From Mortierella sp. BCC40632 (taxonomy: Eukaryota; Mortierellomycota; Mortierellomycetes; Mortierellales; Mortierellaceae), in assembly GCA_011634665.1 (NCBI GenBank), contig WAEK01000005.1:1470501-1534500 (forward strand): a stretch of DNA of 64,000 nt, read 5' to 3'. This document shows, in pieces, positions 1-12,200 of the stretch. How positions within the stretch are numbered: the stretch's first letter is position 1; each line of letters begins with the position of its first letter. The position numbers and the translations under genes are program-made. The notes below the pieces were generated by a model. The model searched no databases and had not been told where the DNA came from. It saw only the letters and a program-made list of their open reading frames with translations.

Positions 1-1305
1 TTTTTTTTTTTTTTTGGCTGGAGCTACCGGCACCACCCAGCAACGTTGCCTGAGCCTTTGCAAGAGCTTCCACAAGAACTCCAACGGGATATGGCGCCAG
101 TGGTACCCACAAAGTCACTGATGACTGTGGATGGGCTGCAGCACCCATTTCGAGGATACCAGAGCTGGCGTCTATTCTCACATCAACTATTTCAAAGTCG
201 GTTTTCTTTTATTCGAGCCAAATCTGAGAGGGTCACTTGACTGTTTGCCACACGGTCTTGGCGCGTCTTTTTTACTTTTTACTTTTTTCTCTCTTTCTTT
301 CTCTCTTTCTTCTCTTCTCTTCTCTTCAGACCCCCTTCCTTCCCCCCTCACCCCTACAAAAAAACATGGACGTGGACCAGGACCAGGACATGGGACCAGG
401 ACCAGGACCAGGAATGAGCAGGGACATGGACATTCGGACATTCGGACATGGAGATGCAGGACCAGGAGAACAGGACCCCTTCCCCTTTCTGCTCACATAT
501 TCCGCCACCGTTCATGGCCGCGTGGTTCCCAGCTGCAGACGGCGGACCTCCGACTATATTCTTATTCCTTTGAAGTCTCGCCGTCACTCTCCTCCACTCC
601 TCCCTCTTGTTCTCTTTGTTCCCCTTATCTGGCATGGTGCGTGGTCAGAGCTGAGTGTGAATGACCAGCCAGTGTTTCCCCCATGGACACCGACCCCAGG
701 GGGTGTCGACTGTCCTGGGAATCTCTTTTCAGTTTCCACTCGGTGGATTACACTTTATTTTTCTTTCCCCCCGGCTTCCTCCTCTCTATCCATATGGGAC
801 AACATCCACACCTGTGAGTACACTCTGAACGGACGATACGATGCCCTGGGTCGGACCAGCGTATTCGTAGGGCCGGTGTCGATGGTGTCGTCCACACCCG
901 CCTCCCTTGAGCTCCCCAAGCGAGCTCGGGCTCCCGTTCGGATGTGGAAAGTGGCCGTGGAGGTTGGACTGGATGGAGAGAGACGAAGGTCACTTTACTT
1001 TGTGCTGGGTGCTTCTTGTCTAGAGTCTTCAGACTCGCACCTGGGCAATACGACGGTCCACACAGGGGGTCTGGCGAGGTGTCTTTGGTTGAGGGAGGCC
1101 GAGGACACATCAACAGACTCTGGACTCCTTGGGGGTTCTATGTTGGCGGTGGCACTTCTAGAGGGTAAAGAAGAAGATGCAGACCCAACAAGAACGGGGT
1201 GTCATGGTTTGCAGCCTGCTCGAGGCACACCCTGCATAGCCTGGCGATACTCTTCTCTTCTCTGATGAGCAGAGAAGGGTTCCAGGTGAACTGATGGCAA
1301 ACCAA
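1..1305 (-). repeat. Large repeat copy E1 (5' unit A, cut by window edge)
   Basis: This stretch is nearly identical to 7261-8565 (same orientation) and to the reverse complement of 29590-30900 and 35620-36676. Read on the minus strand, the unit starts near TTGGTTTGCCATCAG and ends in a pure A tract (the T run at 1-15), where the window cuts it, so the rest of E1 may lie outside. It contains a CCAGGA minisatellite (about 376-412) and a pyrimidine-rich tract (about 285-360). A 342-codon plus-strand open frame (237-1265) overlaps it, but its composition is partly simple sequence and it runs opposite to the poly(A) direction. I do not recognise a known transposon protein. Confidence 0.85.
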
Positions 1306-2147
1306 AGTGAGAGTGATAGAAATCGCAAAGAAAGAAATAAAAAGAGTGTGCATAGCGGAGGAAAGGCACGAACAAAGCATGGACTATTATCTAAGTTCAT
1401 AGATATTGGCTATAGGCATTGTAATTGTGTCATATAGATCTCTTGTGTTAAGCACTTTCAGTGGATACCAAATCACGGAGACCAACTAAGCGAACTCCAA
1501 GGGTACGATTGAAGTAGTTCAGTTACTTAGAAGGATCTGCGAATCATGAACAGACAAGAGTTTTTTTTTTTTTTTTTTTTTTTTGGGCAAGTGCACTTTA
1601 TTCAGTTACGACAATGAGGCGTAAATGAGTGTTTGAAATGCGCATACTCCTTCACACACCAAAGGCACTACCCTGAACCATTCCACATGTAGTGAAGGAA
1701 CTCTCCTACAAGGAAAGAAAAAGCCTCAGTCTATCCTTGCCATCCGGTCAGCGCCTATTTGTTTCGGCCTCTCTCTTTAGCTATCCCTTTCCTTTTCAAT
1801 CTTATCTGCTTCTCCTTGCTGGTGCAATCTTTGACAATCGCTTGGAGATCTTGCTTGTTGTTGTTCAAATCTTATTCCTGCGAATGCGCCTCACTCCCCT
1901 GACATCTGTTTTGTGCGTTTGCCCCCCTGACATCTCTTTTTTATATCTCTCCTCCTCTCACCTCTGTCCTTCCTTTTGCATCCTCAAACAGTCTATCTCT
2001 TTTGAATTTTTAGCTTTGCTTTATTTGCCATGGTCCTTGATCACAAATAAAGAGCTCTCTTCCATAAAAAAAAAATCTTAACATCAAATTCACATCTCTT
2101 GAACGGCCCTTGACTCCACTAATTACAATCAAAACAATTACTCCACG
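1306..2147. other. Spacer between repeat E1 and the secreted-protein gene
   Basis: No supported gene. It contains a pure T tract of about 24 bases at 1561-1584 and a pyrimidine-rich stretch at 1740-2000. An A-rich stretch at about 2045-2080 (AATAAAGAG, then a run of A) lies 70-100 bp before the start codon of the downstream gene and may be its core promoter. Confidence 0.5.
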
Positions 2148-2411
2148 ATGGCAACTCGCACTATTCTCCTTTTCCTTGTGAGCTTGGCCACTCTAGCAGC
2201 ACTTTTGTCAACCGCAATTGCTATCCCTGCCAATCTTGATCACGATCCCTCCAGAATCTGCGGTGACGAAAAATGCAGATATATAACAGACTGGCCAATG
2301 AAAGATTTTAAACCCCCAGTCAATGAATGCACTTGTCCTGATGGAACTGTATGCACAGAGACTGGGATTAGTACCACCAATTCAGGCATTCATTACTATG
2401 AATGCCGGTGA
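2148..2411 (+). CDS. Small secreted cysteine-rich protein (87 aa)
   Basis: Single-exon reading frame of 87 codons. Residues 1-25 form a classic signal peptide: Met-Ala-Thr-Arg, a Leu/Ala-rich hydrophobic core, and an AIA-I type cleavage region before PANLDHDP. The mature part, about 62 residues, has six cysteines (about C38, C43, C61, C63, C69, C86), spaced as C-x4-C, C-x-C-x5-C and a C-terminal C, which would allow three disulfides. I recognise no family. The size, signal peptide and cysteine content are those of fungal small secreted proteins, which include effectors and antimicrobial-like peptides, but no activity can be assigned. It is wedged in a 1.5-kb spacer between two copies of the large repeat E. 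The start is the first ATG, with an A-rich leader. Confidence 0.7.
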   Translation: MATRTILLFLVSLATLAALLSTAIAIPANLDHDPSRICGDEKCRYITDWPMKDFKPPVNECTCPDGTVCTETGISTTNSGIHYYECR

Positions 2412-2814
2412 AACAACAAAGGATGGTAGAAATATTGAAATAAATCCTTACTGGTCTAGCCAGCGTCGACAATGCGCACGAGAAAGAGGACATTGAGGGA
2501 TAATTTATAAAATAAGATAGACTCAACAAGTCAAGTAGAAGAAGTCCAGCTTGGCTCTCTACAGAATCAAGGATCATTACCACTCAATCTAGAGTTGACC
2601 GATTGACTGAAAGAAGTTAGTTCAGAGATGGGAGAGGAGGTCTTCGGATTGCCAGGAGGCAATTGGAAAAAAAAAAATTAAAAGCAGAAGAACACAAGAA
2701 ATATGAGCTGCTCGCCAATAAGCATTGCTTCACGCTTTGTCTCTCCTTTCCGTTGTCTTCTCTACTTGTGTGTCTCCCATGTTCTCTGATCCTGATTCTA
2801 TTCCTTGGCGCTCA

Positions 2815-5800
2815 GTCTTCTTGGTGGCAATCAGAGGCCGGTCTCGCAGAGTTGCCGGGTACTCGATGAACAGTCACCGGTGTGTGGCTCTGGAGTTGTT
2901 CTTGATGGCTATGCTAGTCTAAGAGAGTCTCTAGCCAAGTCGTTGAAGTAAGCTCGAGAAGAGTTGTGGTTGCCGAGGTATCTGAATAATGTCCTTGTCC
3001 AAGATATGCTCAATGTATGATTCAAATTCGCTTTTCAATATATGGAATGAGATAACAATTAGGCTTGTTTATTGACTTGAGAGAATGGTAGCTGAAATGT
3101 GAGAGAAGATACCCTAGTCGGGGGGTGCCTCCAAGTCGCTGATTAAAAGAAGGAGAAAGAGAAAAAGAAGAGAAGAGAAGAGAGGACCACAAAAGAACAA
3201 TTATACCTTCCTGACCCTTCAGACATTGGTGTGAAGGCTAACCTTTCCACCTACTGCTCCTTGACCAATATGGTCTTGATGGGTGGTTCTTGCGAACACA
3301 TTTACATCTAGAGCAAGGCTCAGGTTTTTTTCGGCCATTCAAGCTTGCATCATTAGGGAAAGGGGAGGTAAAAAAAAACACACCCATGAAAAAAAAAGAC
3401 CTCCTCAAGGTGCTGACTTCCTGGACTCGTAGCAATCCTGGCTCAGGCTAGAGAGGGCCGAAGAGGGTGTGAAAGATACGATACAAGATATTCGAGTGAG
3501 AGTGAAGAGAAAAAGAAAAGTGTGTAGGGAGAAGGGACACATGGTGGAGAGTCAGAACCTTGTATTGTGGAGTGCTCGTGAAGCTACACTATAGTGCTTG
3601 GATTGAGATCCGATACAACTTAATTTGAAAACACTAAGACAGGCTTACCAGATTGCCGAGCTCCAAAGTCTTTTTGCTGAACATGGTCACTACCTAAAAC
3701 CTATTGCAGTCAAAGGAAAAGTAAAGAGAAAGAAAAAGAGAGAAAACGAACAAATGGAAGAAAGGACACCCAGTTGCGCCTTCCATCCATCTCTACCCAG
3801 TATCACTCTCACTCTCTCACACCTACACATCCCATCCCAAACAAAACAAACCCAAAGGGGAGAAAGAAAATGTATAACAAAAGGAGACAGTGATGCTTCC
3901 TCAGCTGTTCACCACCAAGCACCGCTGTGGCCAACATGCGAGCTTCTCAACAGTGGCTACTTGTTCGCAAGGAATACACCACGAAAAGAACTGGCGAGTG
4001 CAGGACCCCATAAACACCTCTTACACCCTATGGTACGACCCGTGCCGCTTTTAACGGACGCCTCTCCCTCCTGTCGTTAAACAGAAGGTCCCCGTTGGCC
4101 CAGCTACTTAAACTCACTGTGCCGGCGACCGGGCGCCGCTTTCTAAACGGGAGGTTACTGATAGACTCGCCTCCACAGCGACCATATTACGGGGTCACCG
4201 ATTATAGAACCATGACCTACGGGCACCTGCTCAAACGAATCCCAGGTGAAAAGAAACAAAACAAGCAGGTCCCGCCCAGTCGCGACCTGAGGAGTGAGAG
4301 TAGGTGGTGATGGTGGTGTGGTGGTGGGGAGGAGAGGGGTATGTGCCAGGCAAAGCGGAGTGGGTGGCAGAGAAAAGAACACAGGAGGGAATGGTAGGGC
4401 AAAGAGCGGAGGTGGGGGGAAAAAAAGAAACACACCATCCATAGTCGCCCAATAAACAACCAAAGAGCCAAAAAAAAAAAAAAGTGCATAAGAGTGAAGA
4501 GAATATCCTTGGTCAGAAAAAAAAATGGCCGCAGAACACGGAAGTATACTGAAAAGGGTCTGGTGTTGAGAAAACATCAAGTAGAAGAGAAAAAAGCCAG
4601 AAAGGGCAGTCTGGAGAGAGAGAGAGAGAGAGAGAGAGACTGAAAAAAAGAATGGCAAGAGTGTGGCAGGAGTGTGGCAGGGGGGTGTGTTGTGTTGAGC
4701 AAAGGGGAGATGGACAAAGTCAAAGTCGCTCAAACTGGTTGCACCCATCGTCGCATGGGGGAGTCTCGGCTTCAGGACGCTCCCCGTGTGGTTGAACAAG
4801 ATGGCAAACAAGTTGAACCCAGCAGTGTCTGCTGCTTCTCCGAGGAGTCTCTCGACTCCAAGGAGTGCGGCCAACACTACATGGAGAGTGAAAATCAAAA
4901 AGTCAGTAGAACGGTGGTCCCCTGGCCAGAGCATACCAAAGGGACAACGAAGAGAACAGAACAAGAAAGAAGGCTACCAGAGACCTCTGCCAGCTCTGTG
5001 AAAACGAACAAGAGTGAGAACAGAAAAGAAAGAGGAACAAGGTGGAGGCAAGAAAGGGTGAGCCTCGTGAGCTGGCAGTGGTCGGTGGAGCGACGAATAG
5101 TAGTGGCAGGGGAAGGGAGTGGGGAGGTTGAAACGGGGAGAGCTGAAGAGAAAAGAAGAGAAGAGAAGAGAAGAGAGAAGAGAAGAGAGAAGAGGTTAAA
5201 AAGGCAGGCTGGCTGAGGCTTTGACTCTCTCTGGCCAGAGGCAGAGGTAGAGGACTGAGTTGGGCTATACCCTGGACCTGTGACACCCCCTCACACCGCC
5301 TCACAGGTTTTCTCCAGGCGCTGCAGATCCGTCCTTTGGCTAGACATGTCCTCTGAGCAAGAGAGAGCCTTCCACCTTGTGTGGTAGACCAGGGCTGCTA
5401 CTCTCAGGTCTCCCTCCATCCATCTCACTCTCTATCCTTCACTATCTATCCCTATTCTTCTCTATCCTTCTTCCACTCTGCTGCATGCTCTGACTTTTGG
5501 TCAAGACTCTTTGCCGCACGTAACAAACATTTCAAGATCTGCATGGTGTACTACATTAGCACAGCCAGATGCACACACATACACAAATGCACAACTGAGG
5601 TGTATCTCCCCTTCCTTCCTGTCTCGAGCTCATCCACAAAGAAAGGACCCTTTTTTGAATAAACCAACTTGTCTCTGGTATCTCTTTGTGAAAGTACCCT
5701 CTTTTTCTTCCTCTCTCTCTCTCTCTCTCTTTTTTTCCCCCCCTTCCTCCTGGGTCTCTACACTCTTGTTCGAGAGTATGATAGGGACAAGGGCCACAGA

Positions 5801-8590
5801 GCAGAGAGAATACCATTTGCAGAAACGGTGCACGGCGATAGCACAGTCCAAGACCATTCGCCAGCTGATGGGCCACGACGCGACAGAGTTCCGAGACTTG
5901 CTCCAGTTGGAGAGGACCAAGACAGCACAGCCGCCGCTTTGTTCGGAAGAGTTACTCCTACTCCTGCTCCTGCTCTGGCTCGGGAAAAAAAAAAAAAAAA
6001 AAAAAGCAAACACTCGCACAAGGCACACACCAATCGGATGGCGTTATCTTGACCAAGGCTGAAAAAGTCAGCGCTACTGTCTGTGTACGGTTTGGAGTGC
6101 GATTTGGTCCAACACGTCGGGACCATTCATGCGCCCTCACCTCTCTTTCCTCTGTGGGGGTCCGACCACCCTACTCTGTTGTGTCCCTCGGTTGGTCACT
6201 TGTTCTTCTTGGACTTTTCTTCATTCTATTCAGACTATCTCACTCTCTCCTCTGACATGTGTGAGTGTGCACTAGTCTTTTCTGCTGCGCTTTTGCACTC
6301 TCTCACCACTCGGCCCACTGCCAACTGTCCTCCGAGAGAGAGAGTGAAGGGCAGTTCAGGTTAGAGAGAATCCTCATGATCACCGCTCTAGTAGGTTTCA
6401 GACGTTGCGCACTGACCGCTTTTTTCTTTTCTGCTCTCTGTCCTTAGTTTTCTGTTCTCTTTTTCTCTGTTCTCTGTTAGCTCATGTCTCCAGAATAGTG
6501 GATGGATGGTAGCTTTGTTTGTTCGCGAGAACAGAGCAACCGTGGGGCTATTCAATTTATTTGACTCGGTGAAGCACGCGCCCACTCATCGTTCTGCTCT
6601 TCTCTTTGCTCTGTCGTTCCTTCGCTCTGCACTACCAGAGAATGAAAGACATATTCCAAGCAATCATGACGACTACCCACAACTTGCCCCAGACATGAGA
6701 AGAACGGCGGGTACAACGATGGCAGACCGAGATTCTGAATGTAAGTCCTGCTCATGAGCGAACATGGTTGCTCACAATACAAACAAGTAGACAGACAGAT
6801 AGACAGACAGACAAGTAGACAGACAGGTAGACAGGTAGACAGGTAGACAGGTAGACAGACAAAAAAAAAAAAAAAAAAAAAAAAAAGGTAATCTACACGA
6901 GAGGAGAGGGTCCCGATGAACCCTGAGAGAGAGAGAGAGAAGAATGAAGGAAAATATGGCCGATCCCCGAAGGGTATGGCTGAATAGAATGTAGTTGAGA
7001 TACTTCACAGTGGAGAACGAGAAGAAGACGCGTGAATGGCCTTGGCTCGCCAGGCTGGATCACATATTTGAACCATGTGCGGATGGATTGCCTGAATACA
7101 TCGAAGGATGTCTAAAATGAGGGTGTTAGCTCTGGCCCATGCAAGACTTTGGTTAAGAACCAAGGCAAAAGCACTGAGGTGGTTCAATCTGGTCGATGTG
7201 TACCTTCATACGCGCGCGCGTGTGTGTGTGTGCTTGCTTGCTTTGCTTTGCCTTGCCTTTTTTTTTTTTTTTTTTTTTTTGGCTGGAGCTACCGGCACTA
7301 CCCAGCAACGTTGCCTGAGCCTTTGCAAGAGCTTCCACAAGAGCTCCAACGGGATATGGCGCCAGTGGTACCCACAAAGTCACTGATGATTGTGGATGGG
7401 CTGCAGCACCCATTTCGAGGATACCAGAGCTGGCGTCTATTCTCACATCAACTATTTCAAAGTCGGTTTTCTTTTATTCGAGCCAAATCTGAGAGGGTCA
7501 CTTGACTGTTTGCCACACGGTCTTGGCGCGTCTTTTTTACTTTTTACTTTTTTCTCTTTCTCTCTCTTTCTTCTCTTCTCTTCTCTTCAGACCCCCTTCC
7601 TTCCCCCCTCACCCCTACAAAAAAACATGGACGTGGACCAGGACCAGGACATGGGACCAGGACCAGGACCAGGAATGAGCAGGGACATGGACATTCGGAC
7701 ATTCGGACATGGAGATGCAGGACCAGGAGAACAGGACCCCTTCCCCTTTCTGCTCACATATTCCGCCACCGTTCATGGCCGCGTGGTTCCCGGCTGCAGA
7801 CGGCGGACCTCCGACTATATTCTTATTCCTTTGAAGTCTCGCCGCCACTCTCCTTCACTCCTCCCTCTTGTTCTCTTTGTTCCCCTTATCTGGTATGGTG
7901 CGTGGTCAGAGCTGAGTGTGAATGACCAGCCAGTGTTTCCCCCATGGACACCGATCCCAGGGGGTGTCGACTGTCCTGGGAATCTCTTTTCAGTTTCCAC
8001 TCGGTGGATTACACTTTATTTTTCTTTCCCCCCGGCTTCCTCCTCTCTATCCATATGGGACAACATCCACACCTGTGAGTACACTCTGAACGGACGATAC
8101 GATGCCCTGGGTCGGACCAGCGTATTCGTAGGGCCGGTGTCGATGGTGTCGTCCACACCCGCCTCCCTTGAGCTCCCCAAGCGAGCTCGGGCTCCCCCGT
8201 TCGGATGTGGAAAGTGGCCGTGGAGGTTGGACTGGATGGAGAGAGACGAAGGTCACTTTTACTTTGTGCTGGGTGCTTCTTGTCTAGAGTCTTCAGACTC
8301 GCACCTGGGCAATACGACGGTCCACACAGGGGTCTGGCGAGGTGTCTTTGGTTGAGGGAGGCCGAGGACACATCAACAGACTCTGGACTCCTTGGGGGTT
8401 CTATGTTGGCGGTGGCACTTCTAGAGGGTAAAGAAGAAGATGCAGACCCAACAAGAACGGGGTGTCATGGTTTGCAGCCTGCTCGAGGCACACCCTGCAT
8501 AGCCTGGCGATACTCTTCTCTTCTCTGATGAGCAGAGAAGGGTTCCAGGTGAACTGATGGCAAACCAAGGTGAGAGGAAAACAAGTGAGA
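2815..8590 (-). repeat. Large repeat copy E2 (about 5.7 kb, minus orientation)
   Basis: Reverse-complement homology to 29590-35215 runs almost throughout, broken by small indels and microsatellites. Landmarks include unit A (7261-8565), a GACA tract (about 6780-6860), an ORF-like block near 5790-5930, the block at 4790-4900 and the 3' block around 2985-3060. The minus-strand 5' end near 8580 reads TTGTTTTCCTCTCAC then CTTGGTTTGCC, matching the start of E4. An internal A tract on the minus strand (7258-7280) follows unit A, so unit A may be a poly(A)-tailed retroposon nested in or fused to a longer repeat. No reverse transcriptase, integrase or transposase motif is visible. Short conserved frames appear on both strands, with stops. 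Confidence 0.8.
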
Positions 8591-9286
8591 GTATTGGGTG
8601 AGTATGAGTGGACTATGGAATTTAGTGTAAAATAAAAAATAGCGTTGACACTACTGTCCGAGTGCTCTCTACACAATCTATTGATACTCTACCCTAGCCA
8701 GACGTGTGGATCATCTACATCTCTCTCTATTTCTATACTATCCTTTCCATCTCGGCAAACTCGGGTACAGATTTGAGATGAGGTGCTTGATTCGGGAGAG
8801 GGAGGAAGAGGGGTATGGGGTTCAGGGATCGCGCTTTCTACTTGACCATCATTTCAGTTTTCTCAAAGACACTGCCTATCATACTGTCTGCAGTCAAGCA
8901 GAAACTCTAGAACATGAGCCATCCAGATCGAGGAGGTCATTGTCAGAAAGTGTTTGGCGCGTCTTTGATGCAAGACCTGCCAAAGCATCCTGAGCCAGTA
9001 AAAAAAAAAAAAAGGCAGTGCTCTCTCATTCCTCTCTCCTTCCACTTACAACCCTTATCTCTTTTTTCTACTCTATCGCCTAAACAAGAGACCTGGCCCA
9101 TCACCATCAAAAAAAAAAAAAAAGAGTCCTCCAGCGTATTTTTTTTTTTTTTTTTCAAATCAAGGGTGGTGCCAGATCTGTGGCTGTGCAATAAGATTAG
9201 CTAATTGCTACACTATCTCACTATCGATGTACAACGCAATTTGTAGAAATATCCTTCTTCACTCTAACTGAATCACTTGCAGAACA
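8591..9286. other. Spacer between repeat E2 and the copine gene
   Basis: No gene supported. It holds A and T homopolymer runs at about 9001-9013, 9110-9123 and 9140-9155, and presumably the copine 3' untranslated region next to 9287. Confidence 0.5.
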
Positions 9287-12200
9287 CTAGGGGTGGGGGA
9301 CTGCTGGAGAAGCTGTTGAGACCACTGACACCGGCAGTTGTTGAGCTGGTGGTTGTTGAGTTGGTGGCTGTTGAGCTGGCGGTTGTTGAGCTGGCGGTGG
9401 TGATGCTGCACGAGAGGATCCGATTGCAAGCGCCGCTACAGAGGCTGACAATGCTTCCGCTCCAGAGACTGGCGCCGCGCTAGGTACTCCTGAGATGGGT
9501 GGATATGCCATTGTTGCAGGTGTGGCAGGCGGATACCCAGGGTATCCTGGCATAGGATGTTGTGCGAGTGGAACCCCGCCTGGAGCAGGAACAGGATACC
9601 CAGGGTAATACTGAGGGTATCCTCCATAGTATCCTGGGTACTGTGGCTGTGGTGGATAAGCAGTTCCTGGGACAGTTCCAGGTGGGGCAGCTGGATATGG
9701 AGGGTACTGTGCAACTTGGGGAATTCCTGAAGGATGTGGTCCAGTTGTAGGAGGATACTGACTGGTAGGCGGGACCCCTGCGGGAGGAGGGTGCTGTCCT
9801 GCTGGTGGAGTAGTAGTCGAAGGAGGAAATGATCCCGGAGGGGCATATTGTCCTGTTGGAGGTGCTGCTGGTGGCGCGTAATGTCCCGCTGGAGGTGCAT
9901 ACTGTCCCGCTGGAGGAGCTCCTGCTTGTGGGGGGTACTGAGCTACAATTGGTGGGTATGGTCCAGTTGGAGGAACGCCTGACATAGCTGGCGGATAGGG
10001 GCCAGTCGGAGGAGCATAATGTCCAGACGCAGGAGGATAGTGCGCCTCACTTGAAGGCGGTAAACCCAATGGGACTGTAGGAGCTACTGCAATTGCAGCC
10101 GCCGATGCCACAAGTGCTGGGACAGGCGATGGGACAGGCACTGCTGTCGCTGTTGGATGTCCATCTAGAGGAAAAGGGGCGCCTGGAACATAATTCGCTG
10201 CAGCTTGTGCAGCTGCAAGCACCTGTGGAGGTAGGACAGGCATAACCTTTGGTGTCTTTTTGTGTAACGACATGTATTCCATGAACTGTTCTGGGACCTC
10301 TGCTAGCAAGGCCGAGGTTAACAAATGGATGTTGTGTTGTCCAAAGTCTCGCACAGCCACAAACTGTGTAATGTCTCGGTCCTTGGCCGAGACTGAGCTT
10401 TCAGATTCATCATCTCCATCCAGATCTTTCATCTAAATAAAGAAGGGGGGAGGGAGACAAGGAAGAAGGGGGAAGATCGATGGGAAATGTTAACTTGACC
10501 ATCATGCACAAAAGAAAGATTAGGAGAATGCAAACAGACTTTCACACTAAAACCCTTACATTGCCAAAGTCAGCATGGCCAATACCAACAATAATAATCG
10601 AGAGAGGGGCCTTGCTGGCTTTACGGATAGCTTTCTTGGTATCATGCCTTAATCAACACCAGTTAAAGAAGGCGCATCAAGCAGTTAGATCCCTTGCTCT
10701 TTAACTCCACAAAAAAAAAAAAAAAAAAAAAAGGGTAATGTCGCATTCGAGACCAGAAACATACATGTCGGTAATGGCGCCATCGGTCAGAATTAGCAAC
10801 ACTGAATAGCCCCCTTGTTCCCCATGGCGGTGTGCAACTGATGCAGCCAATCGAATGATAGGAGCAAAGTTGGTTGGACCCCAGAGCTCTGTGGTCGTCA
10901 GTGCTGTCCGGTAGGCGTCTAGGATACCTTGGACACCATAAACCTCTGGCTATTTTTGACAAAACAAAAAGTGTGGTAATACAAGGAAGGAGTGAGTATT
11001 AAACCAAGTGTGGCTCTGTCCTTTTAGGGTGGTCTCGTGGCCATAACCCAACCCAGTACTTACCCTGCTTTCGTCTCCATTCAACGGGTAGTCAAACCTG
11101 ACTTGTCCCTTGGTCTGGAGTCCAAAACCATAGGTGGGGACCATCTTGTCGGTATCATACTGCACCAATATATTGCCCACATTGAGGATGGCATTCGCAT
11201 AGTCGTTCATGCCGCTTGCATTGCGAAAGTGTAGGGACGAAGGGGAACTGGGGTCGCCATTGCTTTGCGTAAAGTCGATAGCAACAACTAGATTGATCGA
11301 GCCACCACCATGCAAAAAGTCCACGAATGAAGGTGGCTCGGATACAGTGAAGCTCTTGATTGTGATCTTGGTCGAGCCTTTCATGGGTGGAATCGCCATC
11401 TCGTAAGGGAAAGAGCGCCTGCTCATCTCTGCTGGGGTAAAGGCATCAGTCGCGCCGATGAGTGTATGTGCTAGTGCGAGGGGAAGGCGGGAGAGGCGAC
11501 AGGACAGTGGTAAGCAACATCTCCTGAGAGCAAACAAACCTTTCTAGACCTCCTTGTTTTTTTGTGTTTTTTTTCCCGCTCAATGGGCTGATTTCAACTC
11601 GCCCAAACAAAGCCAAAAGCGCTCCCCCAAAACTTTATTCATTAGCCACGCTATTCTTCTCTCTGATGTAAAATGTACATCCAATGGTAGCCTTACCTCC
11701 GTTTGCTTTGTAGCTCATGACCTCGATCTTGAGTTGACGGTTGGGGTCGCCGTTACAGAGAATACCTTCCTTGATTGAAAATGGCTTCCAGATTGGGTCG
11801 TCATGGTTCGGTACCACTGGGGACTTGAACACTGGTGAGAATACACCGTGATTGTTAGCACGCTGAATAACCAGGAAGGCCGATGGCGCAGTTTTGAAGA
11901 GACCCTTCTTGGTTAGGTCGTGAGCCTGGACTGAGAACCTAATCCACACATCATCGCCGGGAAACAAATATCAGGCCGGCCCAAACAATGAGTATGTACA
12001 GTGTTCCACACCTTGGCTGTGGTATTTGGTATTTGTGGATGTTTGGAAGTAGAACAAGAGAGGGGTGGCTGTCCCCTTTCTCTCTCTCCCCTCCCTTCCC
12101 CTTGCCAGAATGTCCCAGTGCATTGTTCCCACCCTTGCACCCTTGCACCCTTGAACCTTTACACACTTACGTGAAAACTCGCTTGCTAACTTGAAGCTCC

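Noticed and set aside
237..1265. 342-codon frame as a real gene
   Set aside because: Half of it is coded by a pyrimidine tract and the CCAGGA minisatellite, it runs antisense to the poly(A) end, and it is interrupted in other copies. Kept only as an observation.
4155..4964. 269-codon minus-strand frame in E2
   Set aside because: Long Phe/Ser/Leu strings from purine tracts. The frame is not kept in the E3 counterpart beyond about 45 codons, which are also open on the opposite strand.
6780..6860. GACA-type tandem array as a CRISPR-like repeat
   Set aside because: A simple tetranucleotide microsatellite with no spacers, in a eukaryotic genome; the mirror copy is at 31310-31380.
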